Notes under the pieces: model-generated
Databases searched by the model: none
Seen by the model: only the letters and a program-made list of their open reading frames with translations
What the model was told of the DNA's origin: nothing
NCBI GenBank assembly: GCA_910586475.1
Contig: CAJUHM010000004.1
Coordinates: forward strand, 1 to 64,000
Source: an uncultured Muribaculaceae bacterium
Lineage (GTDB): Bacteria; Bacteroidota; Bacteroidia; Bacteroidales; Muribaculaceae
Length of the DNA: 64,000 nucleotides
Direction of reading: 5' to 3'
Part shown: positions 41,339 to 50,410 of the stretch, piece by piece
Layout: every line of letters starts with the position of its first letter
How positions within the stretch are numbered: the stretch's first letter is position 1
Program-made: the position numbers and the translations under genes

Positions 41339-43285
41339 ATGAAACATCACAATCATTGCGCCGGAAATGGAAGCTGTCACCACGACCATTCCTATTCCCA
41401 CGATCACGCTCACTCCCACTCCTCACTTGCATATGTCCGCATGGGCATTTCATTTCTGTTGCTTGTCGCCGGTCTGTTGCTATCCCATTATGCCGGGGGC
41501 CTGATTTCCGGAGGCGTTGCCCTTGTCTGGTATGCGGCTGCATTTCTGCCTGTCGGATGGCCGATAATGAAGGAGGGGTTTGATGAGGTCAGGAAGGGAC
41601 ATCTGTTCAATGAGTTCACTCTGATGATTCTTGCCTGTCTGGGGGCTTTCCTGATCGGAGAGTATCCTGAGGCGGTGGCGGTCATGCTTTTCTATACGGT
41701 CGGCGAGACTCTGCAGCATGGAGCGGTTGACCGGGCCACGGGAAGTATCTACAGGCTTCTTGATGTCAGACCGGAGAAAACTATGGTTGTCAGAGACGGG
41801 AATCTGACTGAGATGTCGCCCGCACAGGTCCGTCCGGGTGAGATTATAGAAGTCCGTCCGGGCGAGCGGGTGGCTCTCGACGGGGTTCTGCTGAGTCCGT
41901 CAGCAGCGTTCGATGCCTCGGCTCTGACAGGCGAAAGTATGCCTGTTTCGGTCGATGAGGGTGGAGAGGTGCTGGCCGGAATGATTGTTGAGGACGCCCC
42001 GGTCAGAATCCGGGTCAGTGCCCCGTATGATAGGAGCTCGCTTGCGCGGTTGATTGAGCTTGTCCGCGACGCTTCATCGCGCAAGGCGCCGGCCGAGAAG
42101 TTCATCCGCCGTTTTGCGCGGGTCTATACGCCAGTGGTGTTTCTGCTGGCAGTGGCGGTTGTTGTGGCTCCGGTATGTTTTGTCAGCAATTATGTTTTTT
42201 CCGAATGGCTTTACCGCGGACTGGTCTTTCTTGTCATTTCATGTCCCTGCGCTCTGGTGATCAGTGTTCCGCTGGGGTATTTTGCCGGAATCGGCGCTGC
42301 CTCCCGCAGCGGAATCCTTTTCAAGGGTGGTAATTATCTCGATGCGATAGCCGGAATTTCGGGAATCGCTTTCGATAAGACCGGGACCCTGACTTCGGGC
42401 CGGTTTGAAGTGACGGGTGTCGATGTCGCTTCCGGAACTGATGAGGAGGAGTTGCTGAGGGTCATGACGTCTGTCGAGCGCAGAAGTACCCATCCGGTAG
42501 CGGCGGCAGTGGTCCGTTATGGCGAAGCTCATGGAGTGGCTATTTCGGAAGTGGAATCTACGAAGGAGATTGCAGGCAAGGGAATCGAAGCAATTGTCGG
42601 CGGGAAGCGGATCGCGGTCGGAAACTCCGGACTGATGGTGAGAAATGGCGTAGAGTGTCCACCGGTAATCGCTGAATGCAAGTCAACAGCAGTGTTCTGC
42701 GCCGTCGACGGACGTTACGCGGGGGCGGTAATGCTCTCGGATCTCCCTAAACAGGATGCCGCCGCGGCCATTGAGAGCCTTCGCCGACTCGGGATCAGCA
42801 ATATTGCATTGGTTTCAGGTGATCGCCGTCAGCCGGTAGGAAAGATCGCTTCGGTATTGAAGATTGCGGAATCGTTCGGCGAACTGCTTCCGGAGGATAA
42901 GGTAAGATGTATTGACTCGCTGAAGAATCAGGGGTGGGGCGAAGTCGCGTTTGTCGGTGACGGAATGAACGATGCGCCCGTTCTGGCGCTGAGCGACGTC
43001 GGAATCGCAATGGGAGCCCACGGTAGCCACGTGGCCATCGAGAGTGCCGATGTCGTGATTCAGACCGATTCACCGCTGAAGGTGGCTGAGGCGGTAAGGA
43101 TCGGCCGCTTTACGCGTCGTGTCGTTCTTGAAAATATTGTGTTTGCAATTGGAGTGAAACTTGCTGTCATCCTGGCGGGTGCCTGCGGCTATGTGTCGCT
43201 TTGGGGTGCTGTTTTCGCGGATGTCGGGGTGTCGCTGATCGCAGTGATGAACTCTCTGAGGATCATGGCCAGGAATCAGGGATAA
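41339..43285 (+). CDS. Heavy-metal P1B-type ATPase, zinc/cadmium/lead exporter type
   Basis: Exports Zn2+, Cd2+ or Pb2+ across the inner membrane at the cost of ATP. 648 aa. In place of the usual ferredoxin-like metal-binding domain it has a short His-rich N-terminus (HHDHSYSHDHAHSHSS). The core motifs are CPCAL in the sixth helix (C302, C304), the phosphorylated DKTGTLT (D346), the HP motif STHPVAAAVV, and GDGMNDAPVLALSDVGIAMG. In the last helices GVKLAVILAG and FADVGVSLIAVMNSLR carry the Lys and Asp that mark the P1B-2 subgroup. A Fur-family gene and operator precede it. Confidence 0.94.
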   Translation: MKHHNHCAGNGSCHHDHSYSHDHAHSHSSLAYVRMGISFLLLVAGLLLSHYAGGLISGGVALVWYAAAFLPVGWPIMKEGFDEVRKGHLFNEFTLMILACLGAFLIGEYPEAVAVMLFYTVGETLQHGAVDRATGSIYRLLDVRPEKTMVVRDGNLTEMSPAQVRPGEIIEVRPGERVALDGVLLSPSAAFDASALTGESMPVSVDEGGEVLAGMIVEDAPVRIRVSAPYDRSSLARLIELVRDASSRKAPAEKFIRRFARVYTPVVFLLAVAVVVAPVCFVSNYVFSEWLYRGLVFLVISCPCALVISVPLGYFAGIGAASRSGILFKGGNYLDAIAGISGIAFDKTGTLTSGRFEVTGVDVASGTDEEELLRVMTSVERRSTHPVAAAVVRYGEAHGVAISEVESTKEIAGKGIEAIVGGKRIAVGNSGLMVRNGVECPPVIAECKSTAVFCAVDGRYAGAVMLSDLPKQDAAAAIESLRRLGISNIALVSGDRRQPVGKIASVLKIAESFGELLPEDKVRCIDSLKNQGWGEVAFVGDGMNDAPVLALSDVGIAMGAHGSHVAIESADVVIQTDSPLKVAEAVRIGRFTRRVVLENIVFAIGVKLAVILAGACGYVSLWGAVFADVGVSLIAVMNSLRIMARNQG

Positions 43286-43394
43286 GACTCATTCCATTCA
43301 GCCGGGATGTGCCTTAATGGCGGTAATGTCACAAAATAGTGGTAACTTTGCATGGGAAAAAGATGTTGTATCTCTTCCTCTAAGGTAAATCGAT

Positions 43395-44234
43395 ATGAAG
43401 ATAATAGATATTGCTTTTTCACCCACACGCACTTCTGCCGCCATTGCCGCGGCGGTCGCCGAGGCAATGGCGGCGTACTGCGGAGCGGAGCGTGTCGGTG
43501 TGGATGTGACTTATGACTCATTGGCTGAATCGAATTTTCCTTCCGGTTCGGTCGCCGTTATAGCAGCTCCGGTCTATGGTGGCAGGATGTCTCCTTTGGC
43601 TAAGGAGCGGCTGAAAGGTCTGAGAGGAAACGGAGCTCCGTGTGTGCTGATCGCGGTCTATGGCAACCGTGCGTTCGAGAATGCGCTTGTCGATATGGCT
43701 GAGTTTGCCTCCGGACTCGGTTTTATGCCAGTGGCAGCCGGAGCATTTGTCGGGGAGCATTCCTATTCGACAGAGTCGACTCCCATAGCTGCCGGACGCC
43801 CTGACAGCGAAGATCTCGCTGAGGCCCGTCGGTTTGGAATGTCGATCGGTCAGGCAGTCGCTGACGGGTCGGCTGGAGCGGTCGATGTCGGTAGTCTGAC
43901 AGATGTGCCCTCGCCCGGGGAATCGTTGGAGGCATTCAGGAAATTTGTGGCGGAATATATGCAGTCGCGAGTTGCCGGCGCTGTTCCGGTGCTTCCGGAA
44001 GTAGATATTGAACTGTGCATCGGCTGCGGACTCTGTCAGAATCTATGTCCGGTGTCGGCGATCGGCGATGACTGCCGGAGTGTGGATGCCTCGAAATGCA
44101 TCCGGTGCAGCGCGTGTGTGAAAGGGTGTCCTTCGGGAGCGCGCCGCCTGCTATCTCCATTTGCGCCCGTTTTGTCGGCCAATTTCAACATACGTAAGAA
44201 TCCGGTTACAATCATAGGAACGAAAGCATCATGA
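43395..44234 (+). CDS. Flavodoxin-like domain fused to a two-cluster ferredoxin
   Basis: A 279-aa cytoplasmic redox protein. Residues about 1-150 resemble flavodoxin (IDIAFSPTRTSAAIAAAVAE as phosphate-binding loop, VAVIAAPVYGGRMS as the second FMN loop). A ferredoxin domain near the C-terminus has CIGCGLCQNLCPVSAI and CIRCSACVKGCPSGAR, ligands for two [4Fe-4S] clusters. The combination matches the EFR1-type ferrodoxin family seen in anaerobes. It could shuttle electrons from ferredoxin (for example reduced by PFOR) to a partner flavoprotein. The partner is unknown. Its stop overlaps the start of a DMT transporter gene (ATGA). Confidence 0.88.
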   Translation: MKIIDIAFSPTRTSAAIAAAVAEAMAAYCGAERVGVDVTYDSLAESNFPSGSVAVIAAPVYGGRMSPLAKERLKGLRGNGAPCVLIAVYGNRAFENALVDMAEFASGLGFMPVAAGAFVGEHSYSTESTPIAAGRPDSEDLAEARRFGMSIGQAVADGSAGAVDVGSLTDVPSPGESLEAFRKFVAEYMQSRVAGAVPVLPEVDIELCIGCGLCQNLCPVSAIGDDCRSVDASKCIRCSACVKGCPSGARRLLSPFAPVLSANFNIRKNPVTIIGTKAS

Positions 44235-45160
44235 ATTCAAAAATCAAAGGCTATCTGCTTGGTTCGGTCGCAGAAATAACCTACGGGATGAATCCGCTCT
44301 TCACATTGCCTCTTTACGGTGACGGAATGGATCCAAACTCAGTCCTGTTTTTCCGCTATCTCTGCGCTTTGCCCGTCATACTGCTGATGCTCAGATGGCG
44401 CGGCCAGTCACTGAAGGTCTCGGGCGCACAGATTCTCAGGCTTGCGTTGCTCGGAGTCATGTTTGCGCTGTCGTCGCTGACTCTTTTCAAGAGCTACAAT
44501 CATATGGGGGCCGGCATAGCGAGCACGCTGCTGTTTGTCTATCCTATTGTTGTCGCGCTGATAATGAGGGTTGTCTATAAGGAGCGACTGTCGGTCACGA
44601 CAGCTCTCTGCATGGTCATGGCCCTTACGGGGATTGGCCTTCTTTACAAAGGGGAGGACGGTTCGACACTTAGTCTGACAGGGACATTGCTGGTCATGGC
44701 TTCGGCATTGTCATATGCGTTTTATATCATTTTCACTAACCGCTCGAATGTCAGGACTCTTCCGACGCTGACAATCACCTTCTATGTCCTTCTGTTCGGA
44801 TGGATGGTGTTTGCGGCCAATGCGTTCTGGAGCGGAACGCTTTCGGTGCCTTCCGAGCCGGTCATGTGGGTCAATGTGGCCGCACTTGCGGTGTTGCCTA
44901 CAGCTGTGTCGCTCATCTGCACGACCGGAGCCATTCAGCTTATCGGGTCAACGATGACGGCTATTCTTGGTGCGCTTGAGCCTCTCACGGCAGTCTTTTT
45001 CGGCGTCGTCGTATTTGGAGAAATGCTGACAGGACGCGACATCGTCGGTATTGTCCTGATAATTGCGGGAGTCAGTCTGGTTGTCGGCGGCGGTAAAATT
45101 GATGTACTGCTCAACCGGATTGTCCGAATGTTTCCGAAGCGACTGCGGTCGACGACATAA
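44231..45160 (+). CDS. EamA/DMT-family transporter
   Basis: A 309-aa inner-membrane protein with ten predicted helices in two EamA repeats. The first repeat starts GYLLGSVAEITYGMNPLFTLP, and the second contains GTLLVMASALSYAFYIIFTN and ends with the typical LEPLTAVFFGVVVFGEML. Such transporters export amino acids, nucleotides or other small metabolites. The 4-base overlap with the ferredoxin-flavodoxin gene indicates coupled translation, but the substrate is unknown. Confidence 0.9.
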   Translation: MNSKIKGYLLGSVAEITYGMNPLFTLPLYGDGMDPNSVLFFRYLCALPVILLMLRWRGQSLKVSGAQILRLALLGVMFALSSLTLFKSYNHMGAGIASTLLFVYPIVVALIMRVVYKERLSVTTALCMVMALTGIGLLYKGEDGSTLSLTGTLLVMASALSYAFYIIFTNRSNVRTLPTLTITFYVLLFGWMVFAANAFWSGTLSVPSEPVMWVNVAALAVLPTAVSLICTTGAIQLIGSTMTAILGALEPLTAVFFGVVVFGEMLTGRDIVGIVLIIAGVSLVVGGGKIDVLLNRIVRMFPKRLRSTT

Positions 45161-45194
45161 CCTTTGACACGGAAAGACAACCATTCCCTAAGAT

Positions 45195-45247
45195 CCCGTT
45201 CCCCATTATCTGTTACCGTCATCCGGAATCGACAGGTGGGGAACGGG
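45195..45247. repeat. Inverted repeat between the DMT transporter and sod genes
   Basis: CCCGTTCCCCA (45195-45205) and TGGGGAACGGG (45237-45247) are perfect complements with a 31-base loop. Only a short TTT follows, so this is a poor intrinsic terminator. It may still end the converging transcripts or bind a protein. Confidence 0.5.
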
Positions 45248-45346
45248 GTTTAAAAGAAACAGAGGTGCTCTCACGAGTACCCCTGCATCCATTCATCACA
45301 TTATGCTTATTAAAGTAAGTATTTTTGTTCAGAAGGACGACTGGAT

Positions 45347-45931
45347 TCAGTAGCGTGATGCCACAACGTCCCAGTCTACGATGTCCCAGAGTTTTTCGAT
45401 GGCTTCAGCTCTGCGGTTCTGGTAGTCGAGGTAGTAGGCGTGTTCCCATACGTCGAAGGTCAGAAGCGGAGTCAGTCCGTCGGTCAGCGGATTGCCGGCG
45501 TTTGACTTCTGAGTAATGAAAAGTTTTCCGTCCTGATCACGCGAAAGCCAGACCCATCCGCTTCCGAAGATCTTTACTCCGGCATCGACGAATTCTTTCT
45601 TGAAATTTTCCACCGATCCGAAATCCCGTTCGATCGCATTTCGGAGTTCGCCGTCCGGTTCGGTCGGTCCGTCGGGGGTGAAAGAGAAGAAGTAGAAAAT
45701 ATGATTCCAGGCCTGTGAGGCGTTATTGAACAAAGGCCCGTCGGCAGTGCGGATGATGTCTTCGATGTCCATGTCTGCATATTTCGTGCCTTCGATCATT
45801 TTGTTGAGATTATCGATATAGGCTTTCTCATGACGACCGTAGTGAAAGTCGATGGTCTCCTGTGAGATAGCCGGAGCCAGGGCATCGGGAGCATAGGGAA
45901 GCTTAGGCTGAGTATAGACTTGTTCTTTCAT
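45347..45931 (-). CDS. sodB: Superoxide dismutase (Fe/Mn)
   Basis: Converts superoxide to oxygen and hydrogen peroxide, in the cytoplasm. 194 aa, standard length. The four metal ligands are in [14 protein letters not shown] (His30), QAWNHIFYF, and [15 protein letters not shown] (Asp and His). Bacteroides homologues can use either Fe or Mn, and this sequence does not decide the metal. A -33 GTTG and -7 TATCTTTA on the minus strand (46001-45998 and 45979-45972, 18 bases apart) form the likely promoter. Confidence 0.95.
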   Translation of the reverse strand: MKEQVYTQPKLPYAPDALAPAISQETIDFHYGRHEKAYIDNLNKMIEGTKYADMDIEDIIRTADGPLFNNASQAWNHIFYFFSFTPDGPTEPDGELRNAIERDFGSVENFKKEFVDAGVKIFGSGWVWLSRDQDGKLFITQKSNAGNPLTDGLTPLLTFDVWEHAYYLDYQNRRAEAIEKLWDIVDWDVVASRY

Positions 45932-45971
45932 CGTTAAGAGGTGGAAATTGTGGGTTATTTAATGTTGTGAT

Positions 45972-46001
45972 TAAAGATAAGAGTTGTATCATAGTAACAA
46001 C
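45972..46001 (-). promoter_or_regulatory. Candidate promoter of sodB
   Basis: The minus strand has GTTG (46001-45998) and TATCTTTA (45979-45972) with 18 bases between, each one base off consensus. Confidence 0.45.
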
Positions 46002-46078
46002 GCCTGCCGCTAAAAGTTCACGCCGGCGACCGCCAAAGGCGACTCATGGCCGGGTGACGGACTGGATCCGGTCGGGTG

Positions 46079-46690
46079 CTATTTGCTGCGGTATTGCGGG
46101 AGAACCGGTACAGGGAATTTCGAGAAGAGGGTCTGTACAGCTTCGGCGATGCCTGCGAGATTGCGGAACTGGGCTTCTTCGGAACCGTTTAGAACGGTGG
46201 CGACAGAAGAGGAATAAAGTGGGATTTTCTGCTGGATGTTGACCATATCCATCGTCAGCACGCCTTCTTTATAGATGCCGGTGATCACCTGTGCGTTGGA
46301 CGTGGCAGGCCAGTAGTATTGACGGGGATACATGAAGAATGGATAATAAGCCGGGTATGGGGCCGGGCCATACCAGGGATAATAGTTGCTGACCAGAGGT
46401 TCGGTCTGGATTTCGCGGTGGGTCGAGATTGCGATGTTGATCAGCAGAGGCGATGAGGGATCTTCGGTGAAACCTCGTTCGACCATCTGTTCGCGAATAG
46501 CAGCCGCGATATTATAGTAAGTGACAGCCTGCATTCCCGGAATCATTTTCCCTTCGTCGGGTGTGACGATGCGGAAGGTGTGGTAGGCGGCGAGATCGGC
46601 GTTGTTGTATGTCTCGCTGTTGACAAGCGTGAACGGGCTGCAGCCAGTGAGAACCAGAGCCAGAAACAGAATAGAGAGTAAATTTTTCAT
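46079..46690 (-). CDS. DUF4136 lipoprotein
   Basis: A 203-aa lipoprotein with lipobox LALVLTGC (Cys17). The fold-defining start of DUF4136 is visible as YNNADLAAYHTFRIVTPDEG, and later GTMVVDMV-like strands appear as GVLTMDMVNIQQKIPLYSS. A Tyr/Pro-rich loop (NYYPWYGPAPYPAYYPF) interrupts the domain. DUF4136 proteins are periplasmic-facing lipoproteins of unknown role. The gene is monocistronic. Confidence 0.85.
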   Translation of the reverse strand: MKNLLSILFLALVLTGCSPFTLVNSETYNNADLAAYHTFRIVTPDEGKMIPGMQAVTYYNIAAAIREQMVERGFTEDPSSPLLINIAISTHREIQTEPLVSNYYPWYGPAPYPAYYPFFMYPRQYYWPATSNAQVITGIYKEGVLTMDMVNIQQKIPLYSSSVATVLNGSEEAQFRNLAGIAEAVQTLFSKFPVPVLPQYRSK

Positions 46691-46879
46691 AGGTTGACAG
46701 ACATTTACGGAGTTGTTGTTTGAGAAGATAACGCCGGCTGATTACGAAAAGTTTCTTAAATTATTTGTTTTCCACGTCTATAAACCTTAAATTTACGTCC
46801 GAAATTTATTTCACACAATATCCTTTTAACTGAAAATCCAAGCCTGTCCTTCTTAGATAGGGGGCAGGTATGAAAACAG

Positions 46880-47116
46880 ATGAAGCATATAACCGAAGTG
46901 TTCGATGATTATCTTGCTCAGTATGGCAGTGTAGACATCGCCGAATCCGAATTTAAGAAACATCTTCATGAAGATCCGGAACTGAAAGCCGCATATAAGG
47001 AATGGTGTGCCGAAGTGGGTAGCTCCGATAAAAGCGGATTTTCTGACTATTGCGAGGAATATCTCGATTCACAGGATGATATCTGGAACACACTGAGTGA
47101 TTATAATGATGAATGA
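46880..47116 (+). CDS. Small acidic protein of 78 aa overlapping aguA
   Basis: A 78-aa strongly acidic cytoplasmic protein (MKHITEVFDDYLAQYGSVDI) with a predicted helical fold and a C-terminus of Asp/Glu/Asn. It overlaps the next gene, aguA, by about 11 bases, so the two are co-transcribed and probably translationally coupled. I do not recognise a named family. Its position hints at a link with polyamine metabolism, though it may only be a neighbour. Confidence 0.75.
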   Translation: MKHITEVFDDYLAQYGSVDIAESEFKKHLHEDPELKAAYKEWCAEVGSSDKSGFSDYCEEYLDSQDDIWNTLSDYNDE

Positions 47117-48164
47117 TCTTACTACGGACGTCCCGACAGTGTCGCGGCGTCTTCCCGCAGAATGGGAGATGGCAGGAGGTGTCATTCTGGCGTGGCCCCA
47201 CCCGGGAACCGACTGGAATTATATGCTCGCGGATGTCCGGGCTTGTGTTGTCGAGATGATCCGGCAGATCAGCCGGTGGACGAGAGTGGTCGTCGTGGCT
47301 CCGGACGTGGAGGCAGCGCGTTGCGAAATCGGTCCGACGGATCCTGAAAGAGTCTTTTTTTTCGAAGCTCCGACAAACGACACCTGGACGCGCGACTACG
47401 GACCTCTCTCCGTCGAGCTGTCCGACGGCTCCTTTGTCGCTCTTGACTTCCGTTTCAATGGCTGGGGGCTGAAGTTTGCCGCGTGTCATGATAATCTCGT
47501 CACAGGCCGGATGGTCAGCGGTGGCCTGATCGGTGTGCCGGCGGTCAACTGTCAGGATTTCGTTCTCGAAGGAGGCGGAATCGAAAGTGACGGCAACGGA
47601 CTGCTGATGACAACCGCCGAGTGTCAGTGTTCGCCCAACCGGAATCCGGTTCTTGATCGAAATGAGATTGAGCAACGTCTACTCGGCTATTTCGGTGGCC
47701 GTAAGCTGATCTGGCTCAACCACGGTTATCTTGCCGGCGACGACACGGACAGTCATATCGATACGCTTGCGCGTTTCGCTCCCGGAAATACGATTGTCTT
47801 CACTGGTTGCGACGATCCTGACGACGAGCATTTCTCCGAACTTCAGGCAATGGAGAATGAATTGCGCGAGGCGCGGAATCTGTCGGGCGAGCCGTTTAAT
47901 CTCATCCGCCTGCCGCTACCCGACGCGGTTTTCGATGAGGACGGGCAGCGCCTGCCGGCGACATATGCTAATTTTCTCGCGCTTCCGGATGTTGTGCTGC
48001 TGCCTGTCTACGGTCAGCCCCGAAAGGATGAACTTGCGCGCCAGATGCTGCAGATCGCCTTTTCTCAGCCGGTTGTTGCGATCGACTGCAGTGCGCTGAT
48101 CAGGCAGCACGGTTCGCTCCATTGCATGACGATGCAGTTTCCCGACGGATTGCTTTCGTTCTGA
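47106..48164 (+). CDS. aguA: Agmatine deiminase
   Basis: Hydrolyses agmatine to N-carbamoylputrescine and ammonia, in the arginine-to-putrescine route. 352 aa from ATG 47106; a GTG at 47097 or ATG at 47109 are possible alternatives. The penta-sided guanidine-modifying fold shows WPHPGTDWNYML, NDTWTRDYGPLSV, LEGGGIESDGNG and NHGYLAGDDTDSHIDTLARF. The catalytic Cys340 is in GSLHCMTMQFPDG at the C-terminus. The downstream aguB supplies the next step. Confidence 0.95.
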   Translation: MMNDLTTDVPTVSRRLPAEWEMAGGVILAWPHPGTDWNYMLADVRACVVEMIRQISRWTRVVVVAPDVEAARCEIGPTDPERVFFFEAPTNDTWTRDYGPLSVELSDGSFVALDFRFNGWGLKFAACHDNLVTGRMVSGGLIGVPAVNCQDFVLEGGGIESDGNGLLMTTAECQCSPNRNPVLDRNEIEQRLLGYFGGRKLIWLNHGYLAGDDTDSHIDTLARFAPGNTIVFTGCDDPDDEHFSELQAMENELREARNLSGEPFNLIRLPLPDAVFDEDGQRLPATYANFLALPDVVLLPVYGQPRKDELARQMLQIAFSQPVVAIDCSALIRQHGSLHCMTMQFPDGLLSF

Positions 48165-48198
48165 ACTGCCCTCAAAAACTAATCTTTCAAAACTGACA

Positions 48199-49086
48199 AT
48201 GACAAAAGAACTGAAAATAGGACTCATTCAATTGTCCAAAACTGCCGATGTCGCGCGCAATCGCGAACGGCTTGCCGAAGAAATCCGTAAAACCGCTTCG
48301 GCGGGTGCACGCCTGATTGTCAATCAGGAATTGCACGATTCATTATATTTCTGTCAGACCGAATCGGTTGATCTGTGTGATCTCGCGGTTGCGATTCCGT
48401 CGGAAGCAACCGATTTCTATGCAGAGTTGGCCCGTGAGCTTAAGATTGTCATCGTGACCTCTATGTTTGAGCGACGTGCGCCGGGCCTTTATCATAATAC
48501 AGCCGTTGTGTTTGAAGCTGACGGCTCGGTCGCAGGTGTCTACCGCAAGATGCACATTCCCGACGATCCGGCCTATTATGAGAAATTCTATTTCACGCCG
48601 GGCGATCTTGGCTTTCATCCGATCGACACTTCTGTCGGGCGTATCGGTGTGCTCGTGTGCTGGGACCAGTGGTATCCGGAAGCTGCGCGTCTGATGGCCC
48701 TGCAGGGAGCTGAGCTGCTTGTCTATCCGACCGCCATCGGCTGGGAGTCGACAGATTCTGAGGACGAGAAGGCGCGTCAGCGCAATGCATGGACGATTGT
48801 CCAGCGCGCCCATGCGGTTGCCAACGGAATTCCTGTCGTCACCGTCAACCGTGTCGGTCACGAACCCGATCCGTCCGGAGCGACAAACGGGATCACCTTC
48901 TGGGGCAGCAGTTTTGTCGCCGGTCCTCAGGGCGAACTTCTCTATGAAGCTCCGACAGACAGCGAGGTGACCAAGGTCATCGGTATCGACATGAACAGAA
49001 GCGAACAGGTCAGACGGTGGTGGCCGTTTCTGCGCGACCGCCGCATAGACGCCTACGACGGTCTGACGCGTAGGTTCATTGACTGA
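48199..49086 (+). CDS. aguB: N-carbamoylputrescine amidase
   Basis: Converts N-carbamoylputrescine to putrescine, CO2 and ammonia. 295 aa, a member of the nitrilase superfamily with the Glu-Lys-Cys triad: E44 in NQELHDSLYF, K117 in VYRKMHIPDDPA, and C154 in VLVCWDQWYPEAARL. The conserved PGDLGFHPID and WESTDSEDEKARQRN regions fit AguB rather than other nitrilases. It lies 34 bases after aguA, so the two complete the agmatine pathway in one operon. Confidence 0.95.
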   Translation: MTKELKIGLIQLSKTADVARNRERLAEEIRKTASAGARLIVNQELHDSLYFCQTESVDLCDLAVAIPSEATDFYAELARELKIVIVTSMFERRAPGLYHNTAVVFEADGSVAGVYRKMHIPDDPAYYEKFYFTPGDLGFHPIDTSVGRIGVLVCWDQWYPEAARLMALQGAELLVYPTAIGWESTDSEDEKARQRNAWTIVQRAHAVANGIPVVTVNRVGHEPDPSGATNGITFWGSSFVAGPQGELLYEAPTDSEVTKVIGIDMNRSEQVRRWWPFLRDRRIDAYDGLTRRFID

Positions 49087-49110
49087 AAATAACGTACGGA
49101 CATACTACCG

Positions 49111-49158
49111 GCGAGGACGGCGTTCGGAATCCAATGGATTCTGAAACACCGTCCTCGC
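49111..49158. terminator. Hairpin between aguB and lysA
   Basis: GCGAGGACGG (49111-49120) pairs with CCGTCCTCGC (49149-49158), and GAATCC/GGATTC closes the inner stem around a short loop. A few mismatches separate the two. It lies between convergent genes and should end both, though the T-run is short. Confidence 0.7.
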
Positions 49159-49208
49159 TGACGTTTATTATTGCGGTATGGAGTCTAATGGGTTGTAAAC
49201 CGCATCTC

Positions 49209-50369
49209 TTATTCTGAGAATACCGAGCGGGGGAGGCTGCGGCAGTTGTACTGCATTGCCATTACTGACCCATAGGCGCCGGCCGAGCGAAGAGCCAGTA
49301 GGTCGCCGCGGGATGTAAGGGGAAGAGTTGTGTCTTTTTCGAAAACATCGGATGACTCGCAGATCGGACCGACAACGTCGTAGATGACTGTTTCTGTCGC
49401 ATCGGAAGTCAGGTTTTCGATCAGATGACGTGCGTCGTAGAGGGCCGGACGGATCAGGTCGGTGAAACCGGCGTCGGCGATGGCAAACTGTTTCTCGAGA
49501 CCATGCTTGACGTAGAGCACACGGGTGATGAGCGAGGCGCACTGTCCGACCATAGAACGGCCAAGTTCGAAATGGACTTCCTGGCCTTCGCGGATTCTCA
49601 GACATTTGCTGAATGTTGAGAAATAGCCCTCGAAATCTGGAATCGGGTTGGTGTCGGGATTTTCGTAGTCGATTCCGAGGCCTCCGCCGACATTGATTGT
49701 AGCGAATCTGATGCCGCGGCTTTCGTAGCGGTCCTGCAGGTCGTTGATTCTCTCCGAAAGGATTTCAAACGGGCGGAGAGTCGTGATCTGAGAACCGATG
49801 TGAAAGTGAAGTCCACGGAAATCGATGTCGGCCGATGAGGTTGCGATGTCAATTGCGCGGTCAAGCATTTCGAGCGCGATTCCGAATTTGTTTTCCGCCA
49901 GACCGGTAGTGATATAGTGGTGCGTATGGGCATCGATGTTGGGATTGACTCTCAGTGCCACACGGGCTTTTTTGCCGAGAGCTCGTGCGCGACCGGCAAT
50001 AACCTCAAGCTCCTCGATTGATTCGACATTGAAACATCCGATGCCCTTTTCTATAGCCAGATCAATTTCGGCATCGCTCTTTCCAACCCCGGCAAACACA
50101 ATTCTGGCTGGGTTGAATCCACAGTCGACAGCACGGCTGATCTCGCCTCCGCTGACGGTGTCGATTCCGAAACCGGCTTCGCGCATGACTTCGAGGACCG
50201 GGACCTCCACGTTGGCTTTCATCGCATAGTGGATCCGGAACATCGGGTTGGCTGCCGCAGCGCGTGCGGCGGCAACCGTCTGCCGGAGCAGCTTCATGTC
50301 GTAGAAGTAGAATGGAGTCCCGACGGTCATGGCCGATGAAATTATTTTTTCGGCATTTTGCGTAGTCAT
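49209..50369 (-). CDS. lysA: Diaminopimelate decarboxylase
   Basis: Makes L-lysine from meso-diaminopimelate. 386 aa, PLP-dependent alanine-racemase-fold enzyme. The PLP lysine is K51 in YAMKANVEVPVL. The glycine-rich phosphate loop is NVGGGLGIDYEN, and the active-site Cys region is GPICESSDVFEKD. Some DAP decarboxylase-like proteins act on other amino acids, but the neighbouring aspartate kinase supports LysA. It lies 41 bases downstream of lysC. Confidence 0.93.
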   Translation of the reverse strand: MTTQNAEKIISSAMTVGTPFYFYDMKLLRQTVAAARAAAANPMFRIHYAMKANVEVPVLEVMREAGFGIDTVSGGEISRAVDCGFNPARIVFAGVGKSDAEIDLAIEKGIGCFNVESIEELEVIAGRARALGKKARVALRVNPNIDAHTHHYITTGLAENKFGIALEMLDRAIDIATSSADIDFRGLHFHIGSQITTLRPFEILSERINDLQDRYESRGIRFATINVGGGLGIDYENPDTNPIPDFEGYFSTFSKCLRIREGQEVHFELGRSMVGQCASLITRVLYVKHGLEKQFAIADAGFTDLIRPALYDARHLIENLTSDATETVIYDVVGPICESSDVFEKDTTLPLTSRGDLLALRSAGAYGSVMAMQYNCRSLPRSVFSE

Positions 50370-50410
50370 ATTTAGCTTCTTTATTTGAGGGTTGTGTGGT
50401 GAGTGTGCGG

